A DNA stretch of 49,803 nucleotides from Rubritepida flocculans DSM 14296 (GTDB taxonomy: Bacteria; Pseudomonadota; Alphaproteobacteria; Acetobacterales; Acetobacteraceae). Made by a program: the position numbers and the translations under genes. Position 1 is the first letter of the stretch; each line of letters begins with the position of its first letter. The notes beneath the pieces were generated by a model. That model was not told the origin of the DNA. It did no database searches and saw only the letters and a list, made by a program, of their open reading frames with translations. The stretch spans positions 1 through 49,803 of the forward strand of contig NZ_AUDH01000025.1 in assembly GCF_000425365.1 (NCBI RefSeq), in the 5' to 3' direction. This document shows positions 10,490 to 20,010 of this stretch, piece after piece.

Positions 10490-10841
10490 GCAGGCCGCGC
10501 GCCACGGAAGCTGGACGCCCGCGGGCGAGGCGCTTCCGAAGGTGACGGAGGAGGGCGTGATCGAGGCGCTCAAGACCGTCTTCGACCCCGAAATCCCTGT
10601 GGACATCTACGAGCTCGGCCTCGTCTACGCCATCGAGATCGGCGAGGACGGCGCGGTGAAGGTGGAGATGACGCTGACCACCCCCTCCTGCCCCTCCGCC
10701 CAGGAACTGCCCGGCATGGCCGAGGAGGCGGTGCGCCAGGTGCCCGGCGTCACCTCCTGCCAGGTGGAGGTGGTCTGGGATCCGCCCTGGGACCAGTCGC
10801 GCATGAGCGAGGACGCGCGCCTCGCCCTCAACATGTTCTGA
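10482..10841 (+). CDS. sufT: SufT-like MIP18/DUF59 Fe-S maturation protein
   Basis: The 119-residue protein contains the DUF59 signature DPEIPVDIYELGLVY (residues 35-49) and the TTPSCPSA motif with its conserved Cys70, typical of SufT/PaaD-related maturation factors that help deliver Fe-S clusters to target proteins. The start is a GTG at 10482, inside the end of sufU. Placement between sufU and sufA in the suf operon is standard in Alphaproteobacteria. Confidence 0.93.
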   Translation: MSEQAARHGSWTPAGEALPKVTEEGVIEALKTVFDPEIPVDIYELGLVYAIEIGEDGAVKVEMTLTTPSCPSAQELPGMAEEAVRQVPGVTSCQVEVVWDPPWDQSRMSEDARLALNMF

Positions 10842-10854
10842 CGGAGCGCCGCAG

Positions 10855-11223
10855 ATGAGCGCCACGACCGAGACGCCCAAGCCCCCGCGGGCCCTGCCGC
10901 CGCTGATGTCCCTCTCCGACGCCGCGGCCGAGCGGCTGCGCGCCCTCTACGCCAAGGGCGAGCAGGGCAAGCTGCTGCGCATCGGCGTCAAGACCAAGGG
11001 CTGCTCGGGCATGGCCTATGACCTCGCCTTCGTGGAGGCGCCCGGCCCCGGCGACGAGGTGGTGACCGACAAGGGCGTGACCATCCTCGTGGACCGCAAG
11101 GCCACGCTCTACCTCATCGGCACGGTGATGGACTACGAGGTGAAGCCGATGAGCGCGGGCTTCGTCTTCGTGAACCCGAACGAGAAGGGCCGCTGCGGCT
11201 GCGGGGAGAGTTTCCACGTGTGA
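10855..11223 (+). CDS. sufA: A-type Fe-S carrier (SufA/ErpA family)
   Basis: The 122-residue HesB/IscA-fold protein has the three invariant cluster-binding cysteines: Cys50 in KTKGCSGMAYDL, and Cys114 and Cys116 in GRCGCGESF. It is expected to take clusters from SufBCD and pass them to apoproteins. It is the last gene of the suf operon, 13 bp after sufT. Its TGA stop (11221-11223) is made by the first three bases of repeat copy 2, whose hairpins probably also stabilise or end the mRNA. Confidence 0.94.
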   Translation: MSATTETPKPPRALPPLMSLSDAAAERLRALYAKGEQGKLLRIGVKTKGCSGMAYDLAFVEAPGPGDEVVTDKGVTILVDRKATLYLIGTVMDYEVKPMSAGFVFVNPNEKGRCGCGESFHV

Positions 11224-11352
11224 TACGGGCGGCATCACATGCCGACCGTATCGCGCTCAGGGTTGGCGGGCGCCCATCGAAGCTTTGCTTCGATGGGATC
11301 CGGTGTGGGGGCTGCGCGCCAAAACAGGGGCATACCAGCGGCCGCTGGTATG
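11221..11352. repeat. Dispersed three-hairpin repeat, copy 2
   Basis: Same element as at 181-345. Hairpin 1 spans 11222-11252 with one mismatch. Hairpin 2 (11273-11283 with 11287-11297) is perfect. Hairpin 3 is a perfect 22-bp palindrome at 11331-11352 without the 25-nt loop seen in copy 1. It starts at the sufA stop codon and sits 128 bp upstream of phnD. It may act as the operon's 3' barrier or terminator, although it has no T tract. The remaining bases 11353-11479 show no gene, only a GGGGAGG ribosome-binding site before phnD. Confidence 0.85.
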
Positions 11353-11479
11353 AGGCCGAATGCGGCCTCGACAAGGCCGGGATTCGTCTCAGCGCCGCGT
11401 CACCGAGGCTTCACCGCGCTTTCAAGCCGGTGACGCCCACGCGCGATATCCCCCGCGGCGTTCCGGGGAGGTTCGCAAC

Positions 11480-12346
11480 ATGTCCCGCTTCGCCCGCCGT
11501 TCCTTCGCTCTCGGTGCGCTCGCCGCACCCCTCGCCCTGCCGGCGGCCCGCGCCCAGTCGCGCGGCGCGCTGCGCGTCGGCCTCGGGCCGCAGCAGCCCA
11601 CCCAGCAGGACACGCGCCGCGTCTGGGAGCCGCTCTACCACCTGGTGGCCGAGCGCATGGGCCTCACCCTCGCGCTCAACGTCGCCAATGACTGGGCGGG
11701 CATCGCCACCGCACTGGCCAATGAGCAGATCGACGTGGCCCAGATGGGCCCCTGGGGCTACATCCTGGCCCATGTGAACGGCGGGGCGCGCATCGCCTCG
11801 ACCATGCTGGTCAACGGGCTGCCCACCTACAAGGCGATCATCGTCGCCCGCCCGGGGCTCGCCCTCGAGCGCTTCCCCGAGGACGCGCGCGGCCTCTCGA
11901 TGCAGATGCTCGACCGCGGCTCGACCTCGGGCTGGCTCGTGCCCACCCACTTCCTGCGCAGCCGCGGCATCGACCCGCAGAGCTTCTTCGGCCGCTACGC
12001 CGAGGGCGCCTCGGCCGCGGCCGCGCAGATGGCGACGGTGAACGGCCAGGTGGATCTCGCCACCGGCTGGGACACGCACCGCAACACCATGATCCGCAAC
12101 GGCACGATCCGCGCCGACAGCAACCGCGTGGTCTGGGAGTCCGAGCCGCTGCCCAACGAATGCGTGGTGGTGCGCCGCGGCGCGGAGGAGGCGCTGCGCC
12201 TGCGTCTGGGCGAGGTGCTGGCCGGGCTGACCGAGGCGGAGCGCCAAATGCTGCCCTGGCCCTACACCGGCTTCGTTCCCGCCACGCACGAGCCCTATCG
12301 CGGCCTCGAGCAGATGGGCCGCGACCTCGGCGTGCTGCGCGGCTGA
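11480..12346 (+). CDS. phnD: Phosphonate/phosphite ABC transporter, periplasmic binding protein
   Basis: The 288-residue PhnD-family protein captures phosphonates, phosphite or related anions in the periplasm. The N-terminus (MSRFARRSFALGALAAPLALPAA) is an export signal with a twin-arginine-like RRSFALG motif. The mature part has DWAGIATALANEQIDVAQMGPWGY, a typical PhnD ligand-cleft region (split here at the conserved QMGP). The ATG at 11480 is chosen over an upstream in-frame ATG because of the signal peptide and the GGGGAGG 8-9 bp before it. The stop overlaps phnE (TGATG). No C-P lyase or phosphite dehydrogenase genes are nearby, so the true ligand is open. Confidence 0.9.
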   Translation: MSRFARRSFALGALAAPLALPAARAQSRGALRVGLGPQQPTQQDTRRVWEPLYHLVAERMGLTLALNVANDWAGIATALANEQIDVAQMGPWGYILAHVNGGARIASTMLVNGLPTYKAIIVARPGLALERFPEDARGLSMQMLDRGSTSGWLVPTHFLRSRGIDPQSFFGRYAEGASAAAAQMATVNGQVDLATGWDTHRNTMIRNGTIRADSNRVVWESEPLPNECVVVRRGAEEALRLRLGEVLAGLTEAERQMLPWPYTGFVPATHEPYRGLEQMGRDLGVLRG

Positions 12347-13163
12347 TGCGCGCCCCCTGGCGCGACGCGGAAGGGCGCTATCGCGAGCCGCCCTTCCGCC
12401 CCCTCGCGCGGGAGAACCTGCTGCGCCTTGCGGCGCTGGTCGGGGCATTGCTCGTCTTCGCGGCCGCCTGGCGCATCGCGGAGGTGCAGCCGCTTGCCCT
12501 CGTGGACGGCTTGCCGCGGCTGCTCGCCTGGGCGGCGCGTGCCTGGCCGCCTTTCCTCGAGGATCTCGACGCCTTCCTGCTGCGCGCGCTGGAGACGGTG
12601 GCCATCGCCATCGTCGGCACCGCGGTGGCGACGCTGCTGGCCTTCCCCCTCTCGGTGCTGATCGCGCGCAACACCACCCCCCTGCCCGCGCTCGCGCTGC
12701 CGCTGCGCTGGGCGATCAACGGGTTTCGCGGCATCGACACGGTGGTCTTCGCCCTGCTCTTCGTCGCGGCCGTCGGCCTCGGCCCCTTCGCAGGGGTGCT
12801 CGGGATGATCGTGCATTCGCTCGGCGTGATCGCCAAGCTGAATGCGGAGGCCATCGAGACGCTGCCGGCCGCGCCGCTGGAGGCCGCCGCGCTCTCGGGC
12901 GCGAACCGCACCAAGGTGGTGACCTACGCCATGCTGCCGCAGGTCATGCCGCAGCTCGCCTCCGTCTCGCTCTATGTGTGGGAGGCGAATGTGCGCACCT
13001 CCACCATCCTCGGCATCGTCGGCGCGGGGGGGATCGGCATCGAGATCAAGGCCGCGATCGACCTGCTCGATTTTCCGAAGCTGCTCACCCTCTCCTGCAT
13101 CGTGCTGGTGATGGTCACGGCGATCGACCAGCTCTCCGCCTGGCTGCGGCGGCGGCTCGTCTG

Positions 13164-13164
<1 letters not shown>
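12346..13164 (+). CDS. phnE: Phosphonate-type ABC transporter permease
   Basis: The 272-residue inner-membrane protein has about six hydrophobic helices, the first at residues 24-44. The EAA-type cytoplasmic loop reads EAAALSGANRTKVVTYAMLPQ and contacts the ATPase. NGFRGIDTVVFALLFV and the GAGGIGIEIKAAIDLLDF region are characteristic of PhnE. ATG at 12346 overlaps the phnD stop by one base, and the stop overlaps phnC in the same way, so the three are a tightly coupled operon in the order D-E-C. Confidence 0.92.
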
Positions 13165-13955
<791 letters not shown>

Positions 13956-14013
13956 TTGTTCCGCCCCCCACCCCGGGCTGACACCGCGCCGCGCGCGCGG
14001 CATCCTCGCCGCC

Positions 14014-15411
14014 ATGTCGCTTCCCACCGATCCCGCCCTGATGGAGGCCGAGCAGCTCCTCGCCCTCTACCGCCGCCGCGCCCTCTCGCCCGTGGAGGCG
14101 CTGAAGGCCGTCACCGAGCGCATCGCGCGCATGAATCCCTGGGTCAACGCCTTCGCCGCGCTCAACCCGCGCGCACTGCAGCAGGCGGGCGAGAGCGAGG
14201 CGCGCTGGGCCGCGGGCCGGCCACTCGGCCCGCTCGACGGCGTGCCCGCCACGGTGAAGGATCTGCTGAACCTCGCGGGCTTCCCCACGCGGCGCGGCAG
14301 CCGCACCACCGACTCCGCGCCGGTGGAGGAGGACGCGCCCGCCGTGCTCGGCCTCAAGCAGGCGGGGGCGGTGATCATCGGCAAGACGACGACCACCGAG
14401 TTCGGCTGGAAATCCCCGGGCGACTGCCCGCTGCACGGCATCACCCGCAACCCCTGGAACCGCAGCCGCACGCCGGGCGGCAGCTCCTCCGGCGCGGGGG
14501 CGGCGGCGGCGGCCTGCTTCGGGCCGCTGCACATCGGCACCGATGCGGGGGGCTCCATCCGCATCCCGGCGGCCTTCTGCGGCATCGTGGGGGTGAAACC
14601 CTCCTTCGGGCGCGTGCCGCAATGGCCGCTCGGCGCCTTCGCCAATGTCGCGGTGGCGGGCCCCATGGCGCGCAGCGTGCGCGACGCGGCGCTGATGATG
14701 TCCGCCCTCGCGCGCCATGACCTGCGCGACCCCTTCTGCCTGCCTGACGATGCGCGCGACTGGCGCGAGGGCATCGAGGAGGGCGTGGCGGGGCTGCGCG
14801 TCGCCCTGGTGCGGGAATGGGGCTTCGCGCCGCCGCTGGACGCCGAGGGCGAGGAGGCGCTGGCCCAGGCCGCCCGGGCGCTGGAGGCCGCCGGCGCCAT
14901 CGTCGAGGAGGCGACCCCCGCCCTGCCCGACACGCGCGCCATCTTCGGCCGCGTCTGGGGCGTGGCGCTGGCGCGCCTCGTCGCCACCATCCCGGAGGAC
15001 CGGCGCGGCGATCTCGACGCCGGGCTCGCCGAGGTCGCCGCGCGCCACGCCGCCCTGCCCGCCACCGAGTTCCTCGCCTTCGAGGCGGCGCGAATCGAGG
15101 CGGCCCACGCCATGGCCCGCTTCCACCAGCGCTTCGACCTGGTGCTCACCGCCGCCACGCCCACCGCCGCCTTCGCGGCCGATCAGCCCACCCTGCACGC
15201 CGAGCAGGCGCTGTGGCGCGACTGGGCGCCCTGGACCTTCGCCTTCAACCTGACGCGCCAGCCCGCCATCTCCGTGCCCGTGGGGCTGGACGCGGAAGGC
15301 ATGCCGCGCGCCGTGCAGGTGGCCGCCGCCCTCTACCGCGACGATCTCTGCTTCCGCGCGGCGAGGGCCCTGGAACTCGCATTGCAGGCTCCCGCCGCGC
15401 CGGTCTTGTAA
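14014..15411 (+). CDS. Amidase-signature family hydrolase
   Basis: The 465-residue protein belongs to the amidase-signature (GatA-like) superfamily that hydrolyses amide bonds with a Ser-cisSer-Lys triad. The candidates are Lys82 in PATVKDLLN, Ser157 in TPGGSSSGAGA and Ser181 in TDAGGSIRIPA. The 24-residue spacing between the two serines is canonical. The ATG at 14014 starts just before the first helix (PALMEAEQLLALYRR). GatA is unlikely because no gatB/gatC is adjacent. Substrate unknown; the FAH-family gene downstream suggests a catabolic role. Confidence 0.88.
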   Translation: MSLPTDPALMEAEQLLALYRRRALSPVEALKAVTERIARMNPWVNAFAALNPRALQQAGESEARWAAGRPLGPLDGVPATVKDLLNLAGFPTRRGSRTTDSAPVEEDAPAVLGLKQAGAVIIGKTTTTEFGWKSPGDCPLHGITRNPWNRSRTPGGSSSGAGAAAAACFGPLHIGTDAGGSIRIPAAFCGIVGVKPSFGRVPQWPLGAFANVAVAGPMARSVRDAALMMSALARHDLRDPFCLPDDARDWREGIEEGVAGLRVALVREWGFAPPLDAEGEEALAQAARALEAAGAIVEEATPALPDTRAIFGRVWGVALARLVATIPEDRRGDLDAGLAEVAARHAALPATEFLAFEAARIEAAHAMARFHQRFDLVLTAATPTAAFAADQPTLHAEQALWRDWAPWTFAFNLTRQPAISVPVGLDAEGMPRAVQVAAALYRDDLCFRAARALELALQAPAAPVL

Positions 15412-15479
15412 CGAGATCGAAACCATGCTTCAGGCCATCGCGCCGGGGGAATCGCCCGGCCGGTCGGGCGGAGCAGGTC

Positions 15480-16349
15480 ATGCGGTTGGTCACCTTTGCC
15501 GATGGGCAGGGCGAACGGATCGGCGTTCTCGATGCCACGGGGGCGGTGCGCGACCTGCGCGCGGCCGATCCCTCCCTGCCCGCCTCGATGGTGGAGCTGA
15601 TCGCCTCGGGCCGCCTGGCCGAGGCCGCGCGCGCCGCCGCCGCCGCGCCGGCGGTGCAGGGCGCGCGGCTCTGCGCCCCCATCCCCCGCCCGCCCAAGAA
15701 CCTGTTCTGCGTGGGCAAGAACTACCACGAGCACGCGAAGGAGTTCGCCGGCTCCGGCTTCGACGGCGGCGCGAAGGACGTGGTGCCCCCCTTCCCCGTG
15801 GTGTTCACCAAGCCGCACACCAGCATCATCGCGACCGGCGCGCCCATCCTCTCCGCCATGGACCCCACCGGCGGGCTCGACTACGAGGGCGAGCTCGCCG
15901 TCGTCATCGGCCGCGGCGGGCGCGGCATCGCGCGGGCGGCCGCGCTCTCGCACGTCTTCGGCTACACTATCGTGAACGACGTGACGGCGCGCCACCTGCA
16001 GAAGCGCCACAGCCAATGGGTGCTGGGCAAGGGGCTGGACAGCTTCTGCCCCATGGGCCCCGCCATCCTGACGGCCGACGAGGTTCCGGACCCGAGGGCG
16101 CTGACGCTGAGCACCTTCGTCAATGGCGAGCGCCGCCAGCACGCCTCGGTGGCCGACCTGATCTTCGACATCCCCACCCTCATCGAGGCCATCAGCGCCG
16201 GCATCACGCTGGAGCCGGGCGATGTGATCGCGACCGGCACGCCGATGGGCGTGGGCATCGGATTCACCCCGCCCCGCTTCCTGCAGCCGGGCGACGAGGT
16301 GCGGATCGAGGTTCCCGGAATCGGGGCGCTCGTGAATACGGTCCAGTGA
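15480..16349 (+). CDS. Fumarylacetoacetate hydrolase (FAH)-family protein
   Basis: The 289-residue protein has the family's metal-binding motif in GLDYEGELAVVIG and the conserved KNYHEHAKEF and FTKPHTS blocks. GDVIATGTPMGVGIG near the C-terminus is nearly invariant in FAH and 2-hydroxyhepta-2,4-diene-1,7-dioate isomerase relatives. Members cleave or isomerise diketo-acids in aromatic and amino-acid degradation. The ATG at 15480 is preferred because the N-terminal MRLVTFADGQGERIG strand is the usual start; the longer frame upstream lies inside the amidase gene. The exact reaction is not predictable. Confidence 0.9.
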   Translation: MRLVTFADGQGERIGVLDATGAVRDLRAADPSLPASMVELIASGRLAEAARAAAAAPAVQGARLCAPIPRPPKNLFCVGKNYHEHAKEFAGSGFDGGAKDVVPPFPVVFTKPHTSIIATGAPILSAMDPTGGLDYEGELAVVIGRGGRGIARAAALSHVFGYTIVNDVTARHLQKRHSQWVLGKGLDSFCPMGPAILTADEVPDPRALTLSTFVNGERRQHASVADLIFDIPTLIEAISAGITLEPGDVIATGTPMGVGIGFTPPRFLQPGDEVRIEVPGIGALVNTVQ

Positions 16350-16362
16350 ACGGGAGGGAACC

Positions 16363-16551
16363 ATGCGCGTGCTGAAGCCTCTCACCCTCGCCCGCCGCCG
16401 CCAGCTCTGCGGCACGCCCCTGCCGCTCGCCGCGCGCCCCGCCGCGCCGCGTCCGGCCGAATCCGCCGAGATCTTCGACCTGCGCGAGGAGCGCCGCGCC
16501 TTCGCCGACCAGGACGCGACGCCCGCGCCCAACCCGCCCCCGGCGGAGTGA
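16363..16551 (+). CDS. Small hypothetical protein (62 aa)
   Basis: An ATG 13 bp after the FAH-family stop is preceded by a strong GGGAGGG ribosome-binding site. The product is basic at the N-terminus (MRVLKPLTLARRRQL), has a charged EIFDLREERRAF segment and ends in a Pro-rich tail. No transmembrane segment or known domain is recognised. The spacing and ribosome-binding site argue for translation; the short length and high GC mean it could still be spurious. Confidence 0.4.
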   Translation: MRVLKPLTLARRRQLCGTPLPLAARPAAPRPAESAEIFDLREERRAFADQDATPAPNPPPAE

Positions 16552-16621
16552 CGCGCCCGCGCGGGGCGGGATAGTCTCCTTCGCAAGGCCGTCATCCTCC
16601 GGCCGCCAGGGAGAGACACGC

Positions 16622-17593
16622 ATGCGCCACGCCACCCGCCGCGCCCTGCTGGGCGCCGCCACACTCGCCCCGCTGGCCGCCGCCGCGCAGGAGTTCCCCT
16701 CGCGCGCCCTCACCATGGTGGTGGGCTTCCCGCCCGGCGGCCAGGCGGACCTCGCGGCCCGGCCTGTGGCGGCGGCGATGGAGAAGAACCTGCGCCAGCC
16801 CGTGGTGGTGCAGAACCGCCCCGGCGGCGCGGGGGCCATCGGCAACGCCTTCGTCGCGCGCGCCCCGGCCGACGGCCACACGCTGCTGATGGCGCTCTCC
16901 TCGCTCGCGGTTATCCCGGAGGCGGAGCGGCTCTGGGGCCGCCCGGCCCCCTATACGGTGGACCAGTTCGCCCCCATCGGCCTCGTGAACGCCGACCCGA
17001 CCATGCTCGCCGTGCCGGCCAGCGCGCCCTGGCGGACGCTGGCCGATTTCGTCGCGGCGGCGCGCGCGAGGCCCGGCGATATTCCCTACGGCTCCTCCGG
17101 CGCCTACGGCACGCTGCATGTGGCGATGGAGATGTTCGCCAACGCCGCGGGCATCCGCCTGCTGCATGTGCCCTTCCAGGGCGCGGGGCCGGCCGTCACG
17201 GCGCTGCTCTCGGGCAACATCCAGGCGCTCGCCTCCGCGCCCGGCACGCTCACGCAGCATGTCCAGCAGGGGCGGCTGCGCGTGCTGGCCTGCTGGGGCG
17301 CCGAGCGCGCGCCCGCCTTCCCCGATGTGCCCACCTTCATGGAGGCCGGCTTCCGCGAGGTGGAGTTCTACATCTGGGCGGGGCTTTTCGCCCCCGCCGC
17401 CACCCCCGCGCCCATCCAGGCGCGGCTGCGCGAGAGCCTGCGCGCCGCGATGGCGGACCCTGACCTCAACCGCGCCTTCGAGGCCGCGGGCGCGCCGCCG
17501 AAATACCTCGACGCGCCGGAATTCGCGCGCTTCTTCGCCGAGGATTCGGCGCGCCTCGTGCGGGCGGTGCAGCGGATCGGGCGGGTGGAGTAG
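16622..17593 (+). CDS. Bug/TctC-family tripartite tricarboxylate transporter receptor
   Basis: The 323-residue periplasmic solute receptor has a signal peptide (MRHATRRALLGAATLAPLAAAAQ) with a twin-arginine-like start. Bug-family motifs follow: MVVGFPPGGQADLAARP, VVVQNRPGGAGAIGN and the YGSSGAYGTLHVAMEMF region. The family binds diverse carboxylates and is hugely expanded in Acetobacteraceae and Burkholderiales, often without linked TctAB membrane genes, as here. GGGAGAG precedes the ATG. The gene converges on bchJ with only 13 bp between stops and no terminator. Confidence 0.9.
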   Translation: MRHATRRALLGAATLAPLAAAAQEFPSRALTMVVGFPPGGQADLAARPVAAAMEKNLRQPVVVQNRPGGAGAIGNAFVARAPADGHTLLMALSSLAVIPEAERLWGRPAPYTVDQFAPIGLVNADPTMLAVPASAPWRTLADFVAAARARPGDIPYGSSGAYGTLHVAMEMFANAAGIRLLHVPFQGAGPAVTALLSGNIQALASAPGTLTQHVQQGRLRVLACWGAERAPAFPDVPTFMEAGFREVEFYIWAGLFAPAATPAPIQARLRESLRAAMADPDLNRAFEAAGAPPKYLDAPEFARFFAEDSARLVRAVQRIGRVE

Positions 17594-17606
17594 AGAAATA
17601 CCCGCC

Positions 17607-18251
17607 TCACCCGCCGCGCGCCGCCACCGGCCCGGGAAAGCTCTCCCGGGCCTGCTCCGCCCGCCAGGCGATGAGAAAGACGCAGGCGGGCGCGCCCATG
17701 GCCGCGCATTCCACCTCCCGCGCCACCGCGCCGGGATGGACGAGGCGCACGAAGAGCCGCTCCAGCGTCACCGCATAGAGCTCGCAGAGCGGATGCGCCG
17801 CATGCTGCCCGCGGCAGAGCGGGCAGCCCGTGATCGCCACGCGCACGGGATGGCCAGCCGCCACGCTCAGCCCGCCCGAGCCCGCGAAGGTCCAGGCGTG
17901 GCGCGCGATGGCGAGCAGCAGCAGCCGCGCCGCGAGCCCCGCCGGCAACGCCCGCAACAGCCACTGCACCGGCCGGGGGATGCGGTGCGCCAGGAGATAA
18001 TCGGCCGTGAGCTTGCCGGCCTCGCGCGCGATGCGGCCCGCATGCGCGTCGCCGAGCCTCTCGCGCAGCGCGGCCTGCAGCGCGGCCACCTCCTCCTCCG
18101 CCACCATGCGCGCGGGCGGGCTGTCGAGGTGGTGCGTCAGCCCCGCGGCGGCGAAGACCTCGCGGCAGAGGCGCTCTCCGCGATGCGCGCGCAGCGCCTC
18201 CGCCACGCGCGTGATCGCGTTGGGGCCGACGCGCCCGGCCTCGCGGGGCAT
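17607..18251 (-). CDS. bchJ: BchJ, V4R-domain protein of bacteriochlorophyll synthesis
   Basis: The 214-residue protein ends with a V4R (4-vinyl reductase) domain, seen in the PREVECAAMGAPACVFLIAW-like region; cysteines recur there and in ITGCPLC. BchJ was named as 8-vinyl (4-vinyl) reductase, but later work on BciA/BciB made it more likely an accessory or substrate-channelling factor. Start ATG at 18251 overlaps the bchE stop by one base, so it is the last gene of the 20-gene minus-strand block. A longer frame upstream is antisense-like sequence within bchE and is not used. Confidence 0.88.
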   Translation of the reverse strand: MPREAGRVGPNAITRVAEALRAHRGERLCREVFAAAGLTHHLDSPPARMVAEEEVAALQAALRERLGDAHAGRIAREAGKLTADYLLAHRIPRPVQWLLRALPAGLAARLLLLAIARHAWTFAGSGGLSVAAGHPVRVAITGCPLCRGQHAAHPLCELYAVTLERLFVRLVHPGAVAREVECAAMGAPACVFLIAWRAEQARESFPGPVAARGG

Positions 18252-19918
18252 CAGATCTTCATCGCCCCCGGGGCGGGGCGCGGGCGGGCGGCCAGGGCCT
18301 CGGGCGCGCCGCCGCAGGGCGCGCCCGGTTGCGCCTCGCTCATCTCGGCCTCGCTCATCTGCTCCGTGCCCCCGCCGCAGGCCTTCACCTGCAGGGCCTC
18401 GCGCTTGCGGGGCGGCGCCTGCTTCCAGTCGCGCGCCTCGGCACTCGCCGCGCGGTTCGGATCGAAGTGGAAGTCCACCTTCTTCTTCGACTGCGGCCCC
18501 CAGTAGCCCACCTTGCCGAGGTCGTAGAACTTCCGCTCGAAGCCCGACTTGAGGAAGGCCTTGAGGCAGCCCAGCAGGTATTTCCGCCGCACCTTGTCCC
18601 GCACCCACGGATAGCCGAACAGGCTCTTGCGCATGTAGAAGCGCCTGTAGTTGTGCATCACGCGGTCGAGCAGCGTGGCGCGGTCCATCGCGTCAGGCTT
18701 CATGATGGGCGTGACGAAGTTGTACTTCTCGAAGTCGAACACCTCCACCTTGTCGCCGAGCTCGCAGAACAGGTCGCTGAAGGGCCAGGGGGTGTACATG
18801 GCCCAGTTCGCCATGTCCGGCGCCCAGTCGAGCGCCATGCGGTAGGTCTCCTCCAGCGTCTCGGCCGTCTCGTTCTCGAGGCCGACGATGAACTGCGCCT
18901 CGGTGACGATGCCGTTCTCGCGCAGGAGCTGGATGGCCTTCTTGTTCTGCGCGATCGTCGTCTCCTTGTGGAAGCGGTCGAGCTTGAGCTGCGCCGCCGC
19001 CTCGGTGCCGAGCGAGACGTGAACGAGCCCCGCCTTGCGGTACATCGGCAGCAGCGCCTCGTCGCGCAGGATGTCGGTCACGCGGGTGTTGATGCCCCAC
19101 AGCACGGGCAGCTTGCGTTCGATCAGCAGCTCGCAGAACTGCACGAACTTCTTGCGGTTGATGGTGGGCTCCTCGTCGGCGAGGATGAAGAAGCCCACAT
19201 CGTGCTCGCGCACCAGCGTCTCGATCTCGTCCACCACCTTGCGCGGATCGCGGATGCGGTAGTCCCGCCAGAACTTCCACTGGCTGCAGAAGCTGCAGGT
19301 GAAGGGGCAGCCGCGCGCCATGTTCGGGATCGCCACGCGCTTGCCGAGCGGGATGTAGACGTACTTCTCCCACTCCAGCACGCCCCAGTCGGGCGTGATG
19401 CGGTCGAGATCCCTGATCGGCGGCGCGGCGGGGGTGGCCACCACCTGGCCCCCGTCGAGATAGGCGATGCCGCGCACGGCTCCGCGCTCCGCCGGCCAGC
19501 GCCCCTGGTCCACGCAGCGCACGAGGTCGAGGAAGACCTGCTCGCCCTCGCCGCGCACCACCGCGTCGATCCAGGGCGCCTCGGCGAGCACCTGCGGGTA
19601 CATGAAGGTGCCGTGGATGCCGCCCAGCACCGTCACCGCCTGCGGCGCCACCTCCTTCGCGATCTGCAGCAGCCGCTCGGCCTTGTAGATCGCGGGGGTG
19701 ATGGCGGTGGCGCCCACCACGTCGGGCCTGAGCGCGATCAGCGCCTCGCGCACCTGCTCGTCGCTCAGGTGGTTCGTCATCGCGTCGATGAAGGTGATGT
19801 CGGTGTAGCCCGCCGCCTTCAGGTAGCCGGCGAGGTAGGCGACCCAGGCGGGCGGCCAGTTCCCCGCGATCTCCGCGCCGCCCGAGTGATAGTTGGGATG
19901 CAGCAGCACGATGCGCAT
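18251..19918 (-). CDS. bchE: Anaerobic Mg-protoporphyrin IX monomethyl ester cyclase
   Basis: Radical-SAM, cobalamin-dependent enzyme that forms the isocyclic ring E using water as oxygen donor. The 555 residues include an N-terminal B12-binding-like domain ([19 protein letters not shown] onward) and the radical-SAM CxxxCxxC at Cys204, Cys208 and Cys211 ([13 protein letters not shown]). The [14 protein letters not shown] block is typical of BchE. The C-terminal 60 residues are low complexity. ATG at 19918. A separate oxygen-dependent cyclase (acsF) lies upstream in the same block. The 79 bp before the start holds an FNR-like site, so its own anaerobic promoter is possible. Confidence 0.95.
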   Translation of the reverse strand: MRIVLLHPNYHSGGAEIAGNWPPAWVAYLAGYLKAAGYTDITFIDAMTNHLSDEQVREALIALRPDVVGATAITPAIYKAERLLQIAKEVAPQAVTVLGGIHGTFMYPQVLAEAPWIDAVVRGEGEQVFLDLVRCVDQGRWPAERGAVRGIAYLDGGQVVATPAAPPIRDLDRITPDWGVLEWEKYVYIPLGKRVAIPNMARGCPFTCSFCSQWKFWRDYRIRDPRKVVDEIETLVREHDVGFFILADEEPTINRKKFVQFCELLIERKLPVLWGINTRVTDILRDEALLPMYRKAGLVHVSLGTEAAAQLKLDRFHKETTIAQNKKAIQLLRENGIVTEAQFIVGLENETAETLEETYRMALDWAPDMANWAMYTPWPFSDLFCELGDKVEVFDFEKYNFVTPIMKPDAMDRATLLDRVMHNYRRFYMRKSLFGYPWVRDKVRRKYLLGCLKAFLKSGFERKFYDLGKVGYWGPQSKKKVDFHFDPNRAASAEARDWKQAPPRKREALQVKACGGGTEQMSEAEMSEAQPGAPCGGAPEALAARPRPAPGAMKI

Positions 19919-19972
19919 GGCGCGTCTCCGCGAAGAATGCGCCACGCTAGGCGCCTCTGCGCGCGCCCCTCC

Positions 19973-19986
19973 TTGATGTGGCGCAA
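19973..19986 (-). promoter_or_regulatory. FNR/FnrL-like site upstream of bchE (weak)
   Basis: Reads TTGAT-N4-CGCAA, matching 8 of 10 positions of the FNR consensus TTGAT-N4-ATCAA. It lies 55 bp upstream of the bchE start, in the only non-trivial gap between crtB and bchE. An almost identical arrangement occurs at 29308-29321. FnrL control of bchE is known in other purple bacteria; function here is inference. Confidence 0.3.
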
Positions 19987-19993
19987 CGCGCGC

Positions 19994-20010
19994 GCTCCTA
20001 CTGTAGGAGC
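19994..20010 (-). other. Small hairpin over the crtB stop codon
   Basis: GCTCCTA (19994-20000) pairs perfectly with TAGGAGC (20004-20010) across a 3-nt loop, and the crtB TAG stop is inside the stem. It lacks a T tract, so it is not a convincing terminator; it might slow mRNA decay or processing between crtB and bchE. Confidence 0.35.
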
